Part shown: piece after piece, positions 43,905-51,381 of the stretch | How the letters are laid out: each line of letters begins with the position of its first letter | Numbering within the stretch: position 1 is the stretch's first letter | The notes under the pieces: generated by a model | The model's input: only the letters and a program-made list of their open reading frames with translations | What the model was told of the DNA's origin: nothing | Database searches by the model: none | DNA from: Parafrankia discariae | GTDB taxonomy: Bacteria > Actinomycetota > Actinomycetes > Frankiales > Frankiaceae | DNA: 64,000 bases | Direction of reading: 5' to 3' | Assembly (NCBI RefSeq): GCF_000373365.1 | Contig: NZ_KB891209.1 | Span: forward strand, 188 to 64,187 | Program-made: the position numbers and the translations under genes

Positions 43905-44788
43905 CTCCCGGGCCGGCCGCCGGGCCGCCCACGACGGAGGTCGCCGCCGCTGTCGATCCCGAGGCGGCGGCGGTGGTTCGGCGCCTTCTCACCGCGGGCC
44001 GTGCCGCGGCGGGAGGCCCGGCGGCGGCCCTGTCCCTCGGACCGCTGCTCGGCGTCTGGGCGCACCCGGACGACGAGACCTACCTGTCCGGGGCGCTGAT
44101 GGCCACCGCCGCGCAGCTCGGTGCCCGGGTCGTCTGCGTCACCGCCACCTGCGGAGAGCTGGGTGGCCCGGTCCCGCCCGGCTCGCCGCCGGGGCTGACT
44201 CCGGGGCGGCTGCGGGTGGCCGAGCTGACCGAGGCGCTGGACGTTCTCGGGGTGAGCGAGCAGGTTCTGCTCGGCCTCCCCGACGGTGGCTGCGCCCGGC
44301 TCGCCCCGTCCGCCCCGTCGGTCCCGTCGGGTGCGGCCGACGTCGCCGGCCCGGTGGAGCGGATCGAGGGTGTCATCCGCGAGCTCCGACCGGCGGTCGT
44401 GGTGACGTTCGGGCCGGACGGGTTCACCGGCCACCCGGACCACCGCGCCGTTTCGGCCTGGACCACCACCGCGTTCAGACGGGCGGCCCCCGACGGCGCC
44501 CGCCTGCTGTACGCGGCCGCGTCCACCGACCACCGCGAGCGGACGAGGGACGTCGACGAGCTCCTCGATGTCGCCATGGACGGCGCGGACCTCGACGGCG
44601 TCGACGGCCCGGTCGTCGCGCCCGGCGCGCTCGCGGTCCGGTTGAACCTGACCGGACGGCTGCTGGAACGCAAGGTCGCCGCGCTGCGGGCGCACGCCTC
44701 GCAGACCACGGGCGCGTTGGCGGTGCTGGGTCCGCGGCGGTTCGCCGGCTGGGTCGCGGAGGAGGCGTTCGTCGATCACCGCGGCTGA
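43901..44788 (+). CDS. PIG-L (LmbE/MshB-like) deacetylase
   Basis: A 295-residue zinc hydrolase. The family motif AHPDDETYLSGALM lies near residues 51-64 and the second metal motif GHPDHRAVSAW follows near 173, so the metal-binding site is complete. PIG-L enzymes deacetylate N-acetylglucosamine-linked substrates, for example MshB (mycothiol) and LmbE-type proteins; others cleave thiol conjugates (Mca). The GTG start overlaps the methyltransferase stop, so the pair is translationally coupled and may modify one compound. The substrate is not determined. A GH15 enzyme follows 183 bp downstream. Confidence 0.88.
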   Translation: MTPGPAAGPPTTEVAAAVDPEAAAVVRRLLTAGRAAAGGPAAALSLGPLLGVWAHPDDETYLSGALMATAAQLGARVVCVTATCGELGGPVPPGSPPGLTPGRLRVAELTEALDVLGVSEQVLLGLPDGGCARLAPSAPSVPSGAADVAGPVERIEGVIRELRPAVVVTFGPDGFTGHPDHRAVSAWTTTAFRRAAPDGARLLYAAASTDHRERTRDVDELLDVAMDGADLDGVDGPVVAPGALAVRLNLTGRLLERKVAALRAHASQTTGALAVLGPRRFAGWVAEEAFVDHRG

Positions 44789-44871
44789 GGGACACCGTGG
44801 CTGTCACCTCGGCGACTCTCCGGCAGGGGAGCTTGCGTACCACGAGGTGGCAGCTACCATTCGCGTTCTTG

Positions 44872-44885
44872 ACTTTACTGAAAGT
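44872..44885. promoter_or_regulatory. Inverted repeat upstream of the GH15 gene
   Basis: ACTTT-ACTG-AAAGT at 44872-44885, overlapping a TTGACT (44869-44874), in an AT-rich patch 87 bp before the GH15 start. Candidate operator/promoter. Confidence 0.45.
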
Positions 44886-44971
44886 AGCGACGCGGTGGCC
44901 CTGATCCGATGCGATGAGGGCGCCGGTCGCGCGCGAGGGCGCCGCGTGGGCGGCGTGGGTGAGGGGGAGCG

Positions 44972-46882
44972 GTGGCGCACGCACCGACGCGGCGGGGCGG
45001 GGGAAGCCCGTTCCCGCCGATCGCCGAGTACGGGTTCCTCTCCGACTGCGAGACGAACTGCCTGGTGGCCCCGAGCGGCAACGTCGAGTGGATGTGCGTG
45101 CCGCGCCCGGACGCGCCGAGTGTGTTCGGTGCCGTGCTCGACCGCTCGGCCGGCGGCTTCCGCTTCGGCCCGGACCGGACCTTCATCCCGGCCGGCCGGC
45201 GGTACCTGCCCGGCACGAACGTCCTGGAGACGACCTGGCAGACGCCCACGGGGTGGCTGATCGTCACCGACTGCCTGGTCGTCGGCCGCTGGCACCGGAC
45301 GCACCGGCGGTCCAACACACATCGGCGCACCCCGGGTGACTGGGACGCCGACCACGTGCTGTTGCGGCTGGCCCGCTGCGAGCACGGCGACGTCGACCTC
45401 AGCCTCGTCTGCGAGCCGAACTTCGACTACGGCCGCAGCCCGGCGTCCTGGAAGTACGAGGGTGCCGACTACTCGACCGGGATCATCACCCACGAGTCCT
45501 CGGACGGCGACCCGGCGGCGGGCGTCGCGCTGCGGCTGCGCACCGATCTGCGGCTCGGGTTCGACGGCCGGCGCGCGCTGGCCCGGACGACGCTGCGGGA
45601 AGGCGACACCGCGTTCGTCGCGATGACCTGGCGGGCCGAGGACCCGCTGCTGCCCGGCGACTACGCGAGGGCCTGCGCCGCCGTGGACAGCACCACCGAG
45701 TTCTGGCGGCAGTGGCTTTCGCGTGGGCGGTTCCCCGACCACCCGTGGCGCCGGCATCTGCAGCGCAGCGCACTGGCGCTCAAGGGTCTCACCTACGCCC
45801 CGACCGGGGCCCTGCTCGCCGCCGCGACCACCTCACTGCCGGAGACACCGCAGGGCGAGCGCAACTGGGACTACCGCTACAGCTGGATCCGGGACTCGAC
45901 GTTCGCCCTGTGGGGCCTCTACACCCTGGGGCTCGACTACGAGGCGAACGACTTCTTCTCCTTCATCGCGGACGTCGCCGAGCACGCCGACGACATCCAG
46001 GTGATGTACCGGGTCGGTGGCGAGCCGAAGATCGACGAGGAGATTCTCGGGCATCTGTCCGGCTACGACGGGGCCGTCCCGGTGCGGGTCGGCAACGAGG
46101 CGGCGCAGCAGCGTCAGCATGACGTGTGGGGGGCCATCCTCGACTCGGTCTACCTGCACACCCGGTCGCGGGACTATCTCTCGGAGCGGCTGTGGCCGGT
46201 GCTGGTCCGGCTGGTGGAGGCGGCGGCCGCGCACTGGCGGGAGCCCGACCGCGGCATGTGGGAGGTCCGGGGCGAGCCGCGGCACTTCACGTCGTCGAAG
46301 ATGTTCTGCTGGGTCGCGCTGGACCGGGGGCGCCGCCTCGCGCAGATGCGCGGTGACCTGCGCACCGCGGGCCGCTGGGACGACATCGCCGACGAGATCC
46401 ACGCGGACGTCCTGGCGAACGGTGTCGACCACCGCGGTGTCTTCACCCAGTACTACGGCTCGACGGCGCTGGACGCCTCGGTGCTGCTGATGCCGCTGCT
46501 GGGTTTCCTGCCCTCGACGGACGACCGGGTGAAGGCGACCGTGCTCGCCATCGCCGACGAGCTGACGGTGGACGGCCTGGTGCTGCGCTACCGGACGGAG
46601 GAGACCGACGACGGTGTCGAGGGCGAGGAGGGTGCCTTCCTCATCTGTTCGTTCTGGCTCGTCTCCGCGCTGGTGGAGATCGGTGAGCTGACCCGGGCCC
46701 GGCAGCTGTGCGAGCGGCTGCTGAGCCTGGCCAGCCCGCTGGACCTCTACGCCGAGGAGATCGATCCGGCGGACGGGCGGCACCTGGGTAACTTCCCGCA
46801 GGCCTTCACCCACCTGGCACTGATCAACGCGGTGATGTACGTGATCCGGGCCGAGGACGGGGAGTCCTACGCCCGTTCGTGA
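44972..46882 (+). CDS. Glycoside hydrolase family 15 protein
   Basis: A 636-residue protein with the GH15 layout: an N-terminal beta domain (FPPIAEYGFLSDCETNCLVA, then GNVEWMCVPRPDAPSVFG) and a catalytic (alpha/alpha)6 barrel. The barrel carries NWDYRYSWIRDSTFALWGL near residues 298-316 and YAEEIDPADGRHLGNFPQAF near 592-611, the two regions that hold the acid/base residues. Bacterial GH15 members act as glucoamylases or trehalases; trehalase is common in actinomycetes, but I cannot tell which applies. There is no signal peptide. The GTG start follows GGGGGAGC. It is probably part of the module controlled by the AfsR-like regulator. Confidence 0.9.
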   Translation: MAHAPTRRGGGSPFPPIAEYGFLSDCETNCLVAPSGNVEWMCVPRPDAPSVFGAVLDRSAGGFRFGPDRTFIPAGRRYLPGTNVLETTWQTPTGWLIVTDCLVVGRWHRTHRRSNTHRRTPGDWDADHVLLRLARCEHGDVDLSLVCEPNFDYGRSPASWKYEGADYSTGIITHESSDGDPAAGVALRLRTDLRLGFDGRRALARTTLREGDTAFVAMTWRAEDPLLPGDYARACAAVDSTTEFWRQWLSRGRFPDHPWRRHLQRSALALKGLTYAPTGALLAAATTSLPETPQGERNWDYRYSWIRDSTFALWGLYTLGLDYEANDFFSFIADVAEHADDIQVMYRVGGEPKIDEEILGHLSGYDGAVPVRVGNEAAQQRQHDVWGAILDSVYLHTRSRDYLSERLWPVLVRLVEAAAAHWREPDRGMWEVRGEPRHFTSSKMFCWVALDRGRRLAQMRGDLRTAGRWDDIADEIHADVLANGVDHRGVFTQYYGSTALDASVLLMPLLGFLPSTDDRVKATVLAIADELTVDGLVLRYRTEETDDGVEGEEGAFLICSFWLVSALVEIGELTRARQLCERLLSLASPLDLYAEEIDPADGRHLGNFPQAFTHLALINAVMYVIRAEDGESYARS

Positions 46883-46891
46883 CCGCCGCGG

Positions 46892-46926
46892 CGGCGCCCG
46901 GCCCCGGTGCGCGGGGCCGGGCGCCG
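46892..46926 (+). terminator. 15-bp perfect hairpin after GH15
   Basis: 46892-46906 pairs perfectly with 46912-46926 (5-nt loop), starting 9 bp after the GH15 stop. No U-tract follows. Confidence 0.8.
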
Positions 46927-46962
46927 GGGACACAACTACCCGGATGGGGGATCAGAGTCACG

Positions 46963-46994
46963 ATATCCACATTGTGGACAACGGTTGTGGATGA
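46963..46994. promoter_or_regulatory. Cluster of three DnaA-box-like 9-mers
   Basis: ATATCCACA (46963-46971, plus), TTGTCCACA (46973-46981, read on minus) and TCATCCACA (46986-46994, minus). The second is an exact actinobacterial DnaA box (TTGTCCACA); the others differ by one base from TTATCCACA. They are packed within 32 bp in the non-coding stretch before crgA. Confidence 0.6.
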
Positions 46995-47080
46995 ATGACA
47001 GTCGTGCAAGTTACCTCTGCTCCGAGGCGCCCGGTGGACGGCCTGGTCGGGCGCCCGCGAGCACTGCCTGGAACCGCTGG

Positions 47081-47347
47081 TCAGCGCCACTGAGTGGACA
47101 CGGCGAGGCCCACGACGACAAAACCGAAGCCGATCAGGATGTTCCAGCCGCCCAGACTTTCCATCCCCAGCACGCCGCCGTTGGAGAAGTAGTAGACGAG
47201 CAGGTAGGCGATGCCGATCAGGAAGAACGCCAGGATCAGGCCGCCGAACCACGGCGGTGACGGCGGCCTGCGCTTCGGCGCGCGTGTGCTGGTCTGCGGG
47301 GCCGCCACCGTGGTCTTCTTCGGCTTCCGGCGTCGGGATTCGGGCAC
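47081..47347 (-). CDS. crgA: Cell division protein CrgA
   Basis: An 88-residue protein: basic N-terminus, then two TM segments (WFGGLILAFFLIGIAYLLVY and WNILIGFGFVVVGLAVS) separated by the short loop FSNGGVLGM. This matches CrgA, which in mycobacteria and Streptomyces interacts with FtsZ, FtsI and other divisome proteins and affects septation. The GTG start follows GAGGAGC. It sits left of trpG and the pknAB cluster, as in other actinomycetes. The order is conserved, but here the ppiA side is separated by an accessory module. Confidence 0.93.
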   Translation of the reverse strand: MPESRRRKPKKTTVAAPQTSTRAPKRRPPSPPWFGGLILAFFLIGIAYLLVYYFSNGGVLGMESLGGWNILIGFGFVVVGLAVSTQWR

Positions 47348-47650
47348 TGCGGGCTCCTCGTGACCAGGTTCTCACGGTGCGCAGACCAGGCCGCCGGGCC
47401 GGCACCGTCCAGATGTTCACCACCAGCGTAGACAGTGCGCCCCCACGGATGTGGTGACGGGCGGTCCCGACACTCCCGGCGCGCCGGGAGTGACCGCCCT
47501 GGCAGCGCAGCGTGGTCCGCGGCGTAGCCTGCGGTCGGGGACGATCGCGGCACCCGGGCCTCGCCCGGCGGTGGCCCGGCACGGAAGGCCGGAAGCACGA
47601 CGGACGAGACGGACGACACAGACGAGACAGCCGGGCCGGCGCTGGCACCG
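47348..47650. other. 303-bp divergent region between crgA and the DUF881 gene
   Basis: No gene. It contains a large inverted-repeat structure at 47459-47499 and the crgA ribosome-binding site. Upstream of the DUF881 start no clear Shine-Dalgarno is visible. Confidence 0.6.
47459..47499. repeat. Two-part inverted repeat in the crgA/DUF881 intergenic region
   Basis: An inner perfect 20-bp palindrome (47472-47491) is enclosed by 8-bp arms GGGCGGTC (47459-47466) and GACCGCCC (47492-47499), with a 5-nt bulge (47467-47471) on one side. As RNA it would form a long bulged stem in the DUF881 leader; as DNA it could be an operator. Confidence 0.7.
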
Positions 47651-48475
47651 GTGCCGGCGGCGTCGTCGGCGGCGCGGCGGGCCGCGGGTCGGCGGGCCGC
47701 GGGCTGGCGGATCGCGCTGGTCGGCCTGGTGGTGGCCTGTGCCGCGCTGCTCACCGCGGCGGCGGTACGGCCGTCGGCGGGCGGGCGCGCCGGAGGCGCC
47801 GGGGTCGTCAGCGTCGCCGGGCTGGTCGCCCAGGACCGCCGTCGGGTGGACTCGGACCTCGACCGGCTCCGGACCGAGCGGGACGCGCTGGCGGCGGACC
47901 CGGCCTCGGCGGCGGCCTCACCCGGGCCATCCACGACGCCCGCCCCTGCCAGCCCGACACCGGGTGATCCGCTCGACCGTCGTGCCGCGCTCGCGGCCCA
48001 GGTGGGGCTCACCGCGCTGCGCGGGCCGGCGGTCACGGTCGAGCTGGACGACGCGCCGCGGGAGAGCCGGGGCCGGTCGCTGCCCCCGGGCGTCCCCCCG
48101 CCCGGCCCGAACGACCTAGTCGTGCACCAGCAGGACGTCCAGGCCGTCGTGAACGCGCTCTGGGCCGGTGGCGCCGAGGCCATGGCCATCATGGATCACC
48201 GGGTGACCCCGCGGACGGCCGTGCGGTGCGTGGGGAACACGCTGCTGCTGGAGGGGCAGGTGTACTCGCCGCCGTTCCGGATCAGCGCCATCGGTGACCC
48301 CGACCTGCTGCGGGCCGCGCTGGACACGGACCCCGGTGTGCTGCTCTACCGGGAGTACGTCGATGCCTACGGCCTGGGGTATCAGGTGACGTCCGGCCCG
48401 GACGTCGTCCTGCCCGCGTACACCGGGAGCCTGCTGACCGGCGCCGGAGCGGTGGCCCAGCCCGGAACAGGGTGA
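47651..48475 (+). CDS. DUF881 family membrane-anchored protein
   Basis: A 274-residue protein with one N-terminal TM (about 21-43), a short coiled coil (VDSDLDRLRTERDALAADP) and a C-terminal DUF881 domain (GPAVTVELDDAPRE, then NALWAGGAEAMAIMDHRV and RFRISAIGDPDLLRAAL-like FRISAIGDPDLLRAAL). This is the usual product of the gene between crgA and trpG (Rv0012-like); such proteins are thought to act at the divisome, but no reaction is known. The GTG start lacks a clear ribosome-binding site, so a slightly different N-terminus is possible. The middle has a Pro/Thr/Ser-rich stretch. Confidence 0.82.
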   Translation: MPAASSAARRAAGRRAAGWRIALVGLVVACAALLTAAAVRPSAGGRAGGAGVVSVAGLVAQDRRRVDSDLDRLRTERDALAADPASAAASPGPSTTPAPASPTPGDPLDRRAALAAQVGLTALRGPAVTVELDDAPRESRGRSLPPGVPPPGPNDLVVHQQDVQAVVNALWAGGAEAMAIMDHRVTPRTAVRCVGNTLLLEGQVYSPPFRISAIGDPDLLRAALDTDPGVLLYREYVDAYGLGYQVTSGPDVVLPAYTGSLLTGAGAVAQPGTG

Positions 48476-48584
48476 TCGCCGCCGCGGCCCGCCGCACCCG
48501 CCTGCTGGGCGTTCGCCGGGTCAGGCGGGTCAGGCAGGATGGAGCGAGCATCCGAGGGCGGGTGCCGTGCTCCGGGGAGGCCCG

Positions 48585-49235
48585 ATGCGGATCCTGGTCG
48601 TCGACAACTACGACTCGTTCGTGTTCAACCTGGTGCAGTACCTGGGCCAGCTCGACACCGAGTGCGTGGTGCGCCGCAACGACGAGGTCGACCCGGCTGA
48701 CCTCGACGGGCTGGGGGCCGACGGCGTCCTGCTCTCGCCGGGGCCGGGCACCCCGGAGGCGGCCGGGGTCAGCATCGCGATGGTGCACGCCTGCGCGGCG
48801 CGCCGGCTGCCGCTGTTCGGCGTGTGCCTGGGCCACCAGGCGCTCGGCGTCGCCCACGGCGCCACGGTCGACCGGGCGCCCGAGCTGCTGCACGGCAAGA
48901 CCTCGGTGGTCCACCACGAGGGCGTCGGCGTGCTCGCGGACCTGCCCTCGCCGTTCACCGCCACCCGCTACCACTCGCTGGCGGTCGAGGAGAGCACCCT
49001 GCCGGCGGAGATCGAGGTGACCGCGCGCACTGACAGCGGCGTGGTCATGGCGATGCGGCACCGCGAGCTGCCGCTGGAGGGCGTGCAGTTCCACCCCGAG
49101 TCGGTGCTGACCCAGGGCGGGCACCTGATGCTCGCCCGCTGGCTGGAGATCTGCGGCGACGGGGGCGCGGCCATGCGCCTCGCCCCCGCCCTGGCGGCCG
49201 AGGTCGAGACCCTCCGCCTGGCCGCCTTCGCCTGA
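48585..49235 (+). CDS. trpG: Anthranilate/aminodeoxychorismate synthase glutaminase subunit
   Basis: A 216-residue class I glutamine amidotransferase. It begins MRILVVDNYDSFVFNLVQYL and contains the nucleophile C81 in GVCLGHQA with the H170/E172 pair in FHPES, so all three catalytic residues are present. It supplies ammonia to anthranilate synthase (tryptophan) and/or aminodeoxychorismate synthase (folate); the partner subunit is not in this window, so trpG or pabA are both possible. The ATG at 48585 follows GGGGAGG at 4 nt. Its place next to pknB matches other actinomycetes. Confidence 0.92.
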   Translation: MRILVVDNYDSFVFNLVQYLGQLDTECVVRRNDEVDPADLDGLGADGVLLSPGPGTPEAAGVSIAMVHACAARRLPLFGVCLGHQALGVAHGATVDRAPELLHGKTSVVHHEGVGVLADLPSPFTATRYHSLAVEESTLPAEIEVTARTDSGVVMAMRHRELPLEGVQFHPESVLTQGGHLMLARWLEICGDGGAAMRLAPALAAEVETLRLAAFA

Positions 49236-49281
49236 CCCTTCCCCGGCCGGCCCCTCACCGGGACCGGCCCCACCGGCCGTC

Positions 49282-51381
49282 TTACCGGCCGGCCCCACCG
49301 CCGCCGCCGGCGGCGCCGGGCTGCTGACCGCCCGTGGGCGGCCCGCCTCCGGCCGGAGTGGTGGGCACCGCCGGCGGGGTCGTCGCCGGCGGGGTCGTCG
49401 GCTCGATGATCACCGGTGGGTCCTCGGTCGGCGGCGGGGTGGTGGCGGTCGCCGGCGGGGTGGTCGGTTGCTGGTTCTCCGCCGCGATGAAGATCTTCAC
49501 CTTCGAGCCGCGGTTGACGGCGCCGCCGGACGGGCTCTGGTCGAAGACGGTGCCGGGCTGTTGAGAGTTGTTGACGCCGGTCTCCTGGACGGGGGTGAGG
49601 CCGTACCGCTGCAGCTCGGAGATGGCCGCCGCCGCGGCCTTGCCCGTCACGTTGGGCACGTTGACCGTCGAGCTGACCACCCAGATCGTGACCGTGCCGC
49701 CGGCGTCGACCGGGGACCCGGCCTCGGGGTCGGCCTTCTCGACCTTGCCCACGCCCTGGCTCGCCGCCTCGTAGTACGGCATCGCCGACACCTGTAGCCC
49801 GAGGCCGGTCAGCGCGTCCGTCGCCGCCTGCTGGCTCATCCCGACGATGTCGTTCGGAACGACCTGCTGGCCCGGCGCGCTCGCCACCGTGATGGAGATC
49901 GTGCCGTCCGCCGCGATGGTCTGGCCCTCGCCCGGGGAGATCTCCAGCACCGCGTCCGGCTTGACCTCCGTGCTCTCCTGGGTCTGCTTGTCGAAGTGCC
50001 CGGTGAAGCCCGAGCTCTGCAACCGGGCCACGACGGCGTCGTAGGGCTGGCCCTTCAGCCCGGACGGGATGGTGATCTCGGCCGCGGCGGTGTCGCCACC
50101 GTCGCCACCACCGCCGAGCAGGGAGGAGGCGAGCAGCGCGACCACCACGAAGACGACGACCGCGCCGAGCCCGGCGAGGACGAACTTCCAGGTCGACGAG
50201 CCCGCGCGGTCCTCGTCGGCGCCGGCGCCGGCGCGGTGGCCGGGGGGGCCGGCGTTGCCGTAGCGGTCGACCGGCCCGGTCTGGTCGAAACGGTCGTAGG
50301 ACTGCCCACCGAGGCGGGTCTGCTCGCCGTAACCGTCGTCGTACCCGCCCGGCTCGTCGTAGCCGTCGTCGTAGCGGCCCTGGTAGCCGGTGCGGCCCTC
50401 GTACCGGTCGTCGTAGCCGCCGCGGGAGTTGCCGAGCAGCGCCGTGCCGGCCGTCCCCGCTCCGGTGTCGCCGAGCATCGTCTCGTCGCCCGCGCCCATC
50501 ATCATGGCGTGCACGCGGTGCCCGCTCAGCGCGCGCTCGAGGTCTTCGCGCATCTCACCGGCGGTGGCGTACCGGTCGTCGGGGTCCTTCTCCATCGCCT
50601 TCAGGACGACCGCGTCGGCCTCGGGGGAGATCCGCGCGTCGTGGCTCGACGGCGGCGGCGGGATCTCCCGCACGTGCTGGTAGGCGACGGCGACCGGGTT
50701 GTCGCCGCGGAACGGCGGCTCGCCGGTGAGCAGCTCGTAGAGCAGCACGCCGGTGGAGTAGACGTCGCTGCGGGTGTCCACCCGGGCGCCACGGGCCTGC
50801 TCGGGGGAGAGGTACTGGGCCGTGCCGATCACGGCGGACGTCGCGGTCATGTTCGACGTCGTGGCGGTGGTGGCGCGGGCGATGCCGAAGTCCATCACCT
50901 TGGCCGAGCCGTCGGTGGCCAGCATCACGTTCGCGGGCTTGATGTCGCGGTGGATGATGCCCATCCGGTGGCTGTAGTCCAGCGCCGCGCAGATCTCCGC
51001 GGTGACCTGCATGGCGTGCCGCTCGTCGAGGGGGCCCTGCGCCTGCAGGACGTCCCGCAGGGTCTGGCCCTCGATGAACTCCATGACGATGTACGGGAGC
51101 TGGGTCCCGTTGATGACGTCCTCGCCGGTGTCGTACACCGAGACGATCGCCGGGTGGTTCAGCGAGGCCGAGGACTGCGCCTCCCGGCGGAACCGGGCGA
51201 GGAAGGTCGGGTCGCGGGCGAGGTCGGCGCGCAGCGTCTTGACCGCGACCTCGCGGCCGAGGCGGATGTCGCGCCCCCGGTAGACCTCGGCCATGCCGCC
51301 GTAGCCGATGCAGCCACCGAGCTCGTACCGCTCACCGACCAGTCTCGGTTGAGCGTCGTACCTGTCAGTTACATCGGTCAC
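49282..51381 (-). CDS. pknB: PknB, Ser/Thr kinase with PASTA domains
   Basis: A 699-residue receptor kinase. Kinase domain 18-280: K48 in EVAVKTLR, HRD at 144-146, DFG at 164-166 and YLSPEQARG in the activation segment. A Tyr/Gly/Asp-rich juxtamembrane region (about 310-385), TM near 394-416, three PASTA repeats (about 425-625) and a Pro/Thr-rich tail follow. PASTA domains bind muropeptides and lipid II, so the kinase senses wall synthesis at poles and septa. Mycobacterial PknB has four PASTA units; I see three. Its start overlaps the pknA stop by 4 nt. Confidence 0.95.
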   Translation of the reverse strand: MTDVTDRYDAQPRLVGERYELGGCIGYGGMAEVYRGRDIRLGREVAVKTLRADLARDPTFLARFRREAQSSASLNHPAIVSVYDTGEDVINGTQLPYIVMEFIEGQTLRDVLQAQGPLDERHAMQVTAEICAALDYSHRMGIIHRDIKPANVMLATDGSAKVMDFGIARATTATTSNMTATSAVIGTAQYLSPEQARGARVDTRSDVYSTGVLLYELLTGEPPFRGDNPVAVAYQHVREIPPPPSSHDARISPEADAVVLKAMEKDPDDRYATAGEMREDLERALSGHRVHAMMMGAGDETMLGDTGAGTAGTALLGNSRGGYDDRYEGRTGYQGRYDDGYDEPGGYDDGYGEQTRLGGQSYDRFDQTGPVDRYGNAGPPGHRAGAGADEDRAGSSTWKFVLAGLGAVVVFVVVALLASSLLGGGGDGGDTAAAEITIPSGLKGQPYDAVVARLQSSGFTGHFDKQTQESTEVKPDAVLEISPGEGQTIAADGTISITVASAPGQQVVPNDIVGMSQQAATDALTGLGLQVSAMPYYEAASQGVGKVEKADPEAGSPVDAGGTVTIWVVSSTVNVPNVTGKAAAAAISELQRYGLTPVQETGVNNSQQPGTVFDQSPSGGAVNRGSKVKIFIAAENQQPTTPPATATTPPPTEDPPVIIEPTTPPATTPPAVPTTPAGGGPPTGGQQPGAAGGGGGAGR

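Noticed and set aside
46963-46994. Chromosomal origin oriC
   Set aside because: DnaA boxes are present, but there are only three, no AT-rich unwinding element is visible, and dnaA/dnaN are not adjacent. Recorded instead as a DnaA-box-like cluster.
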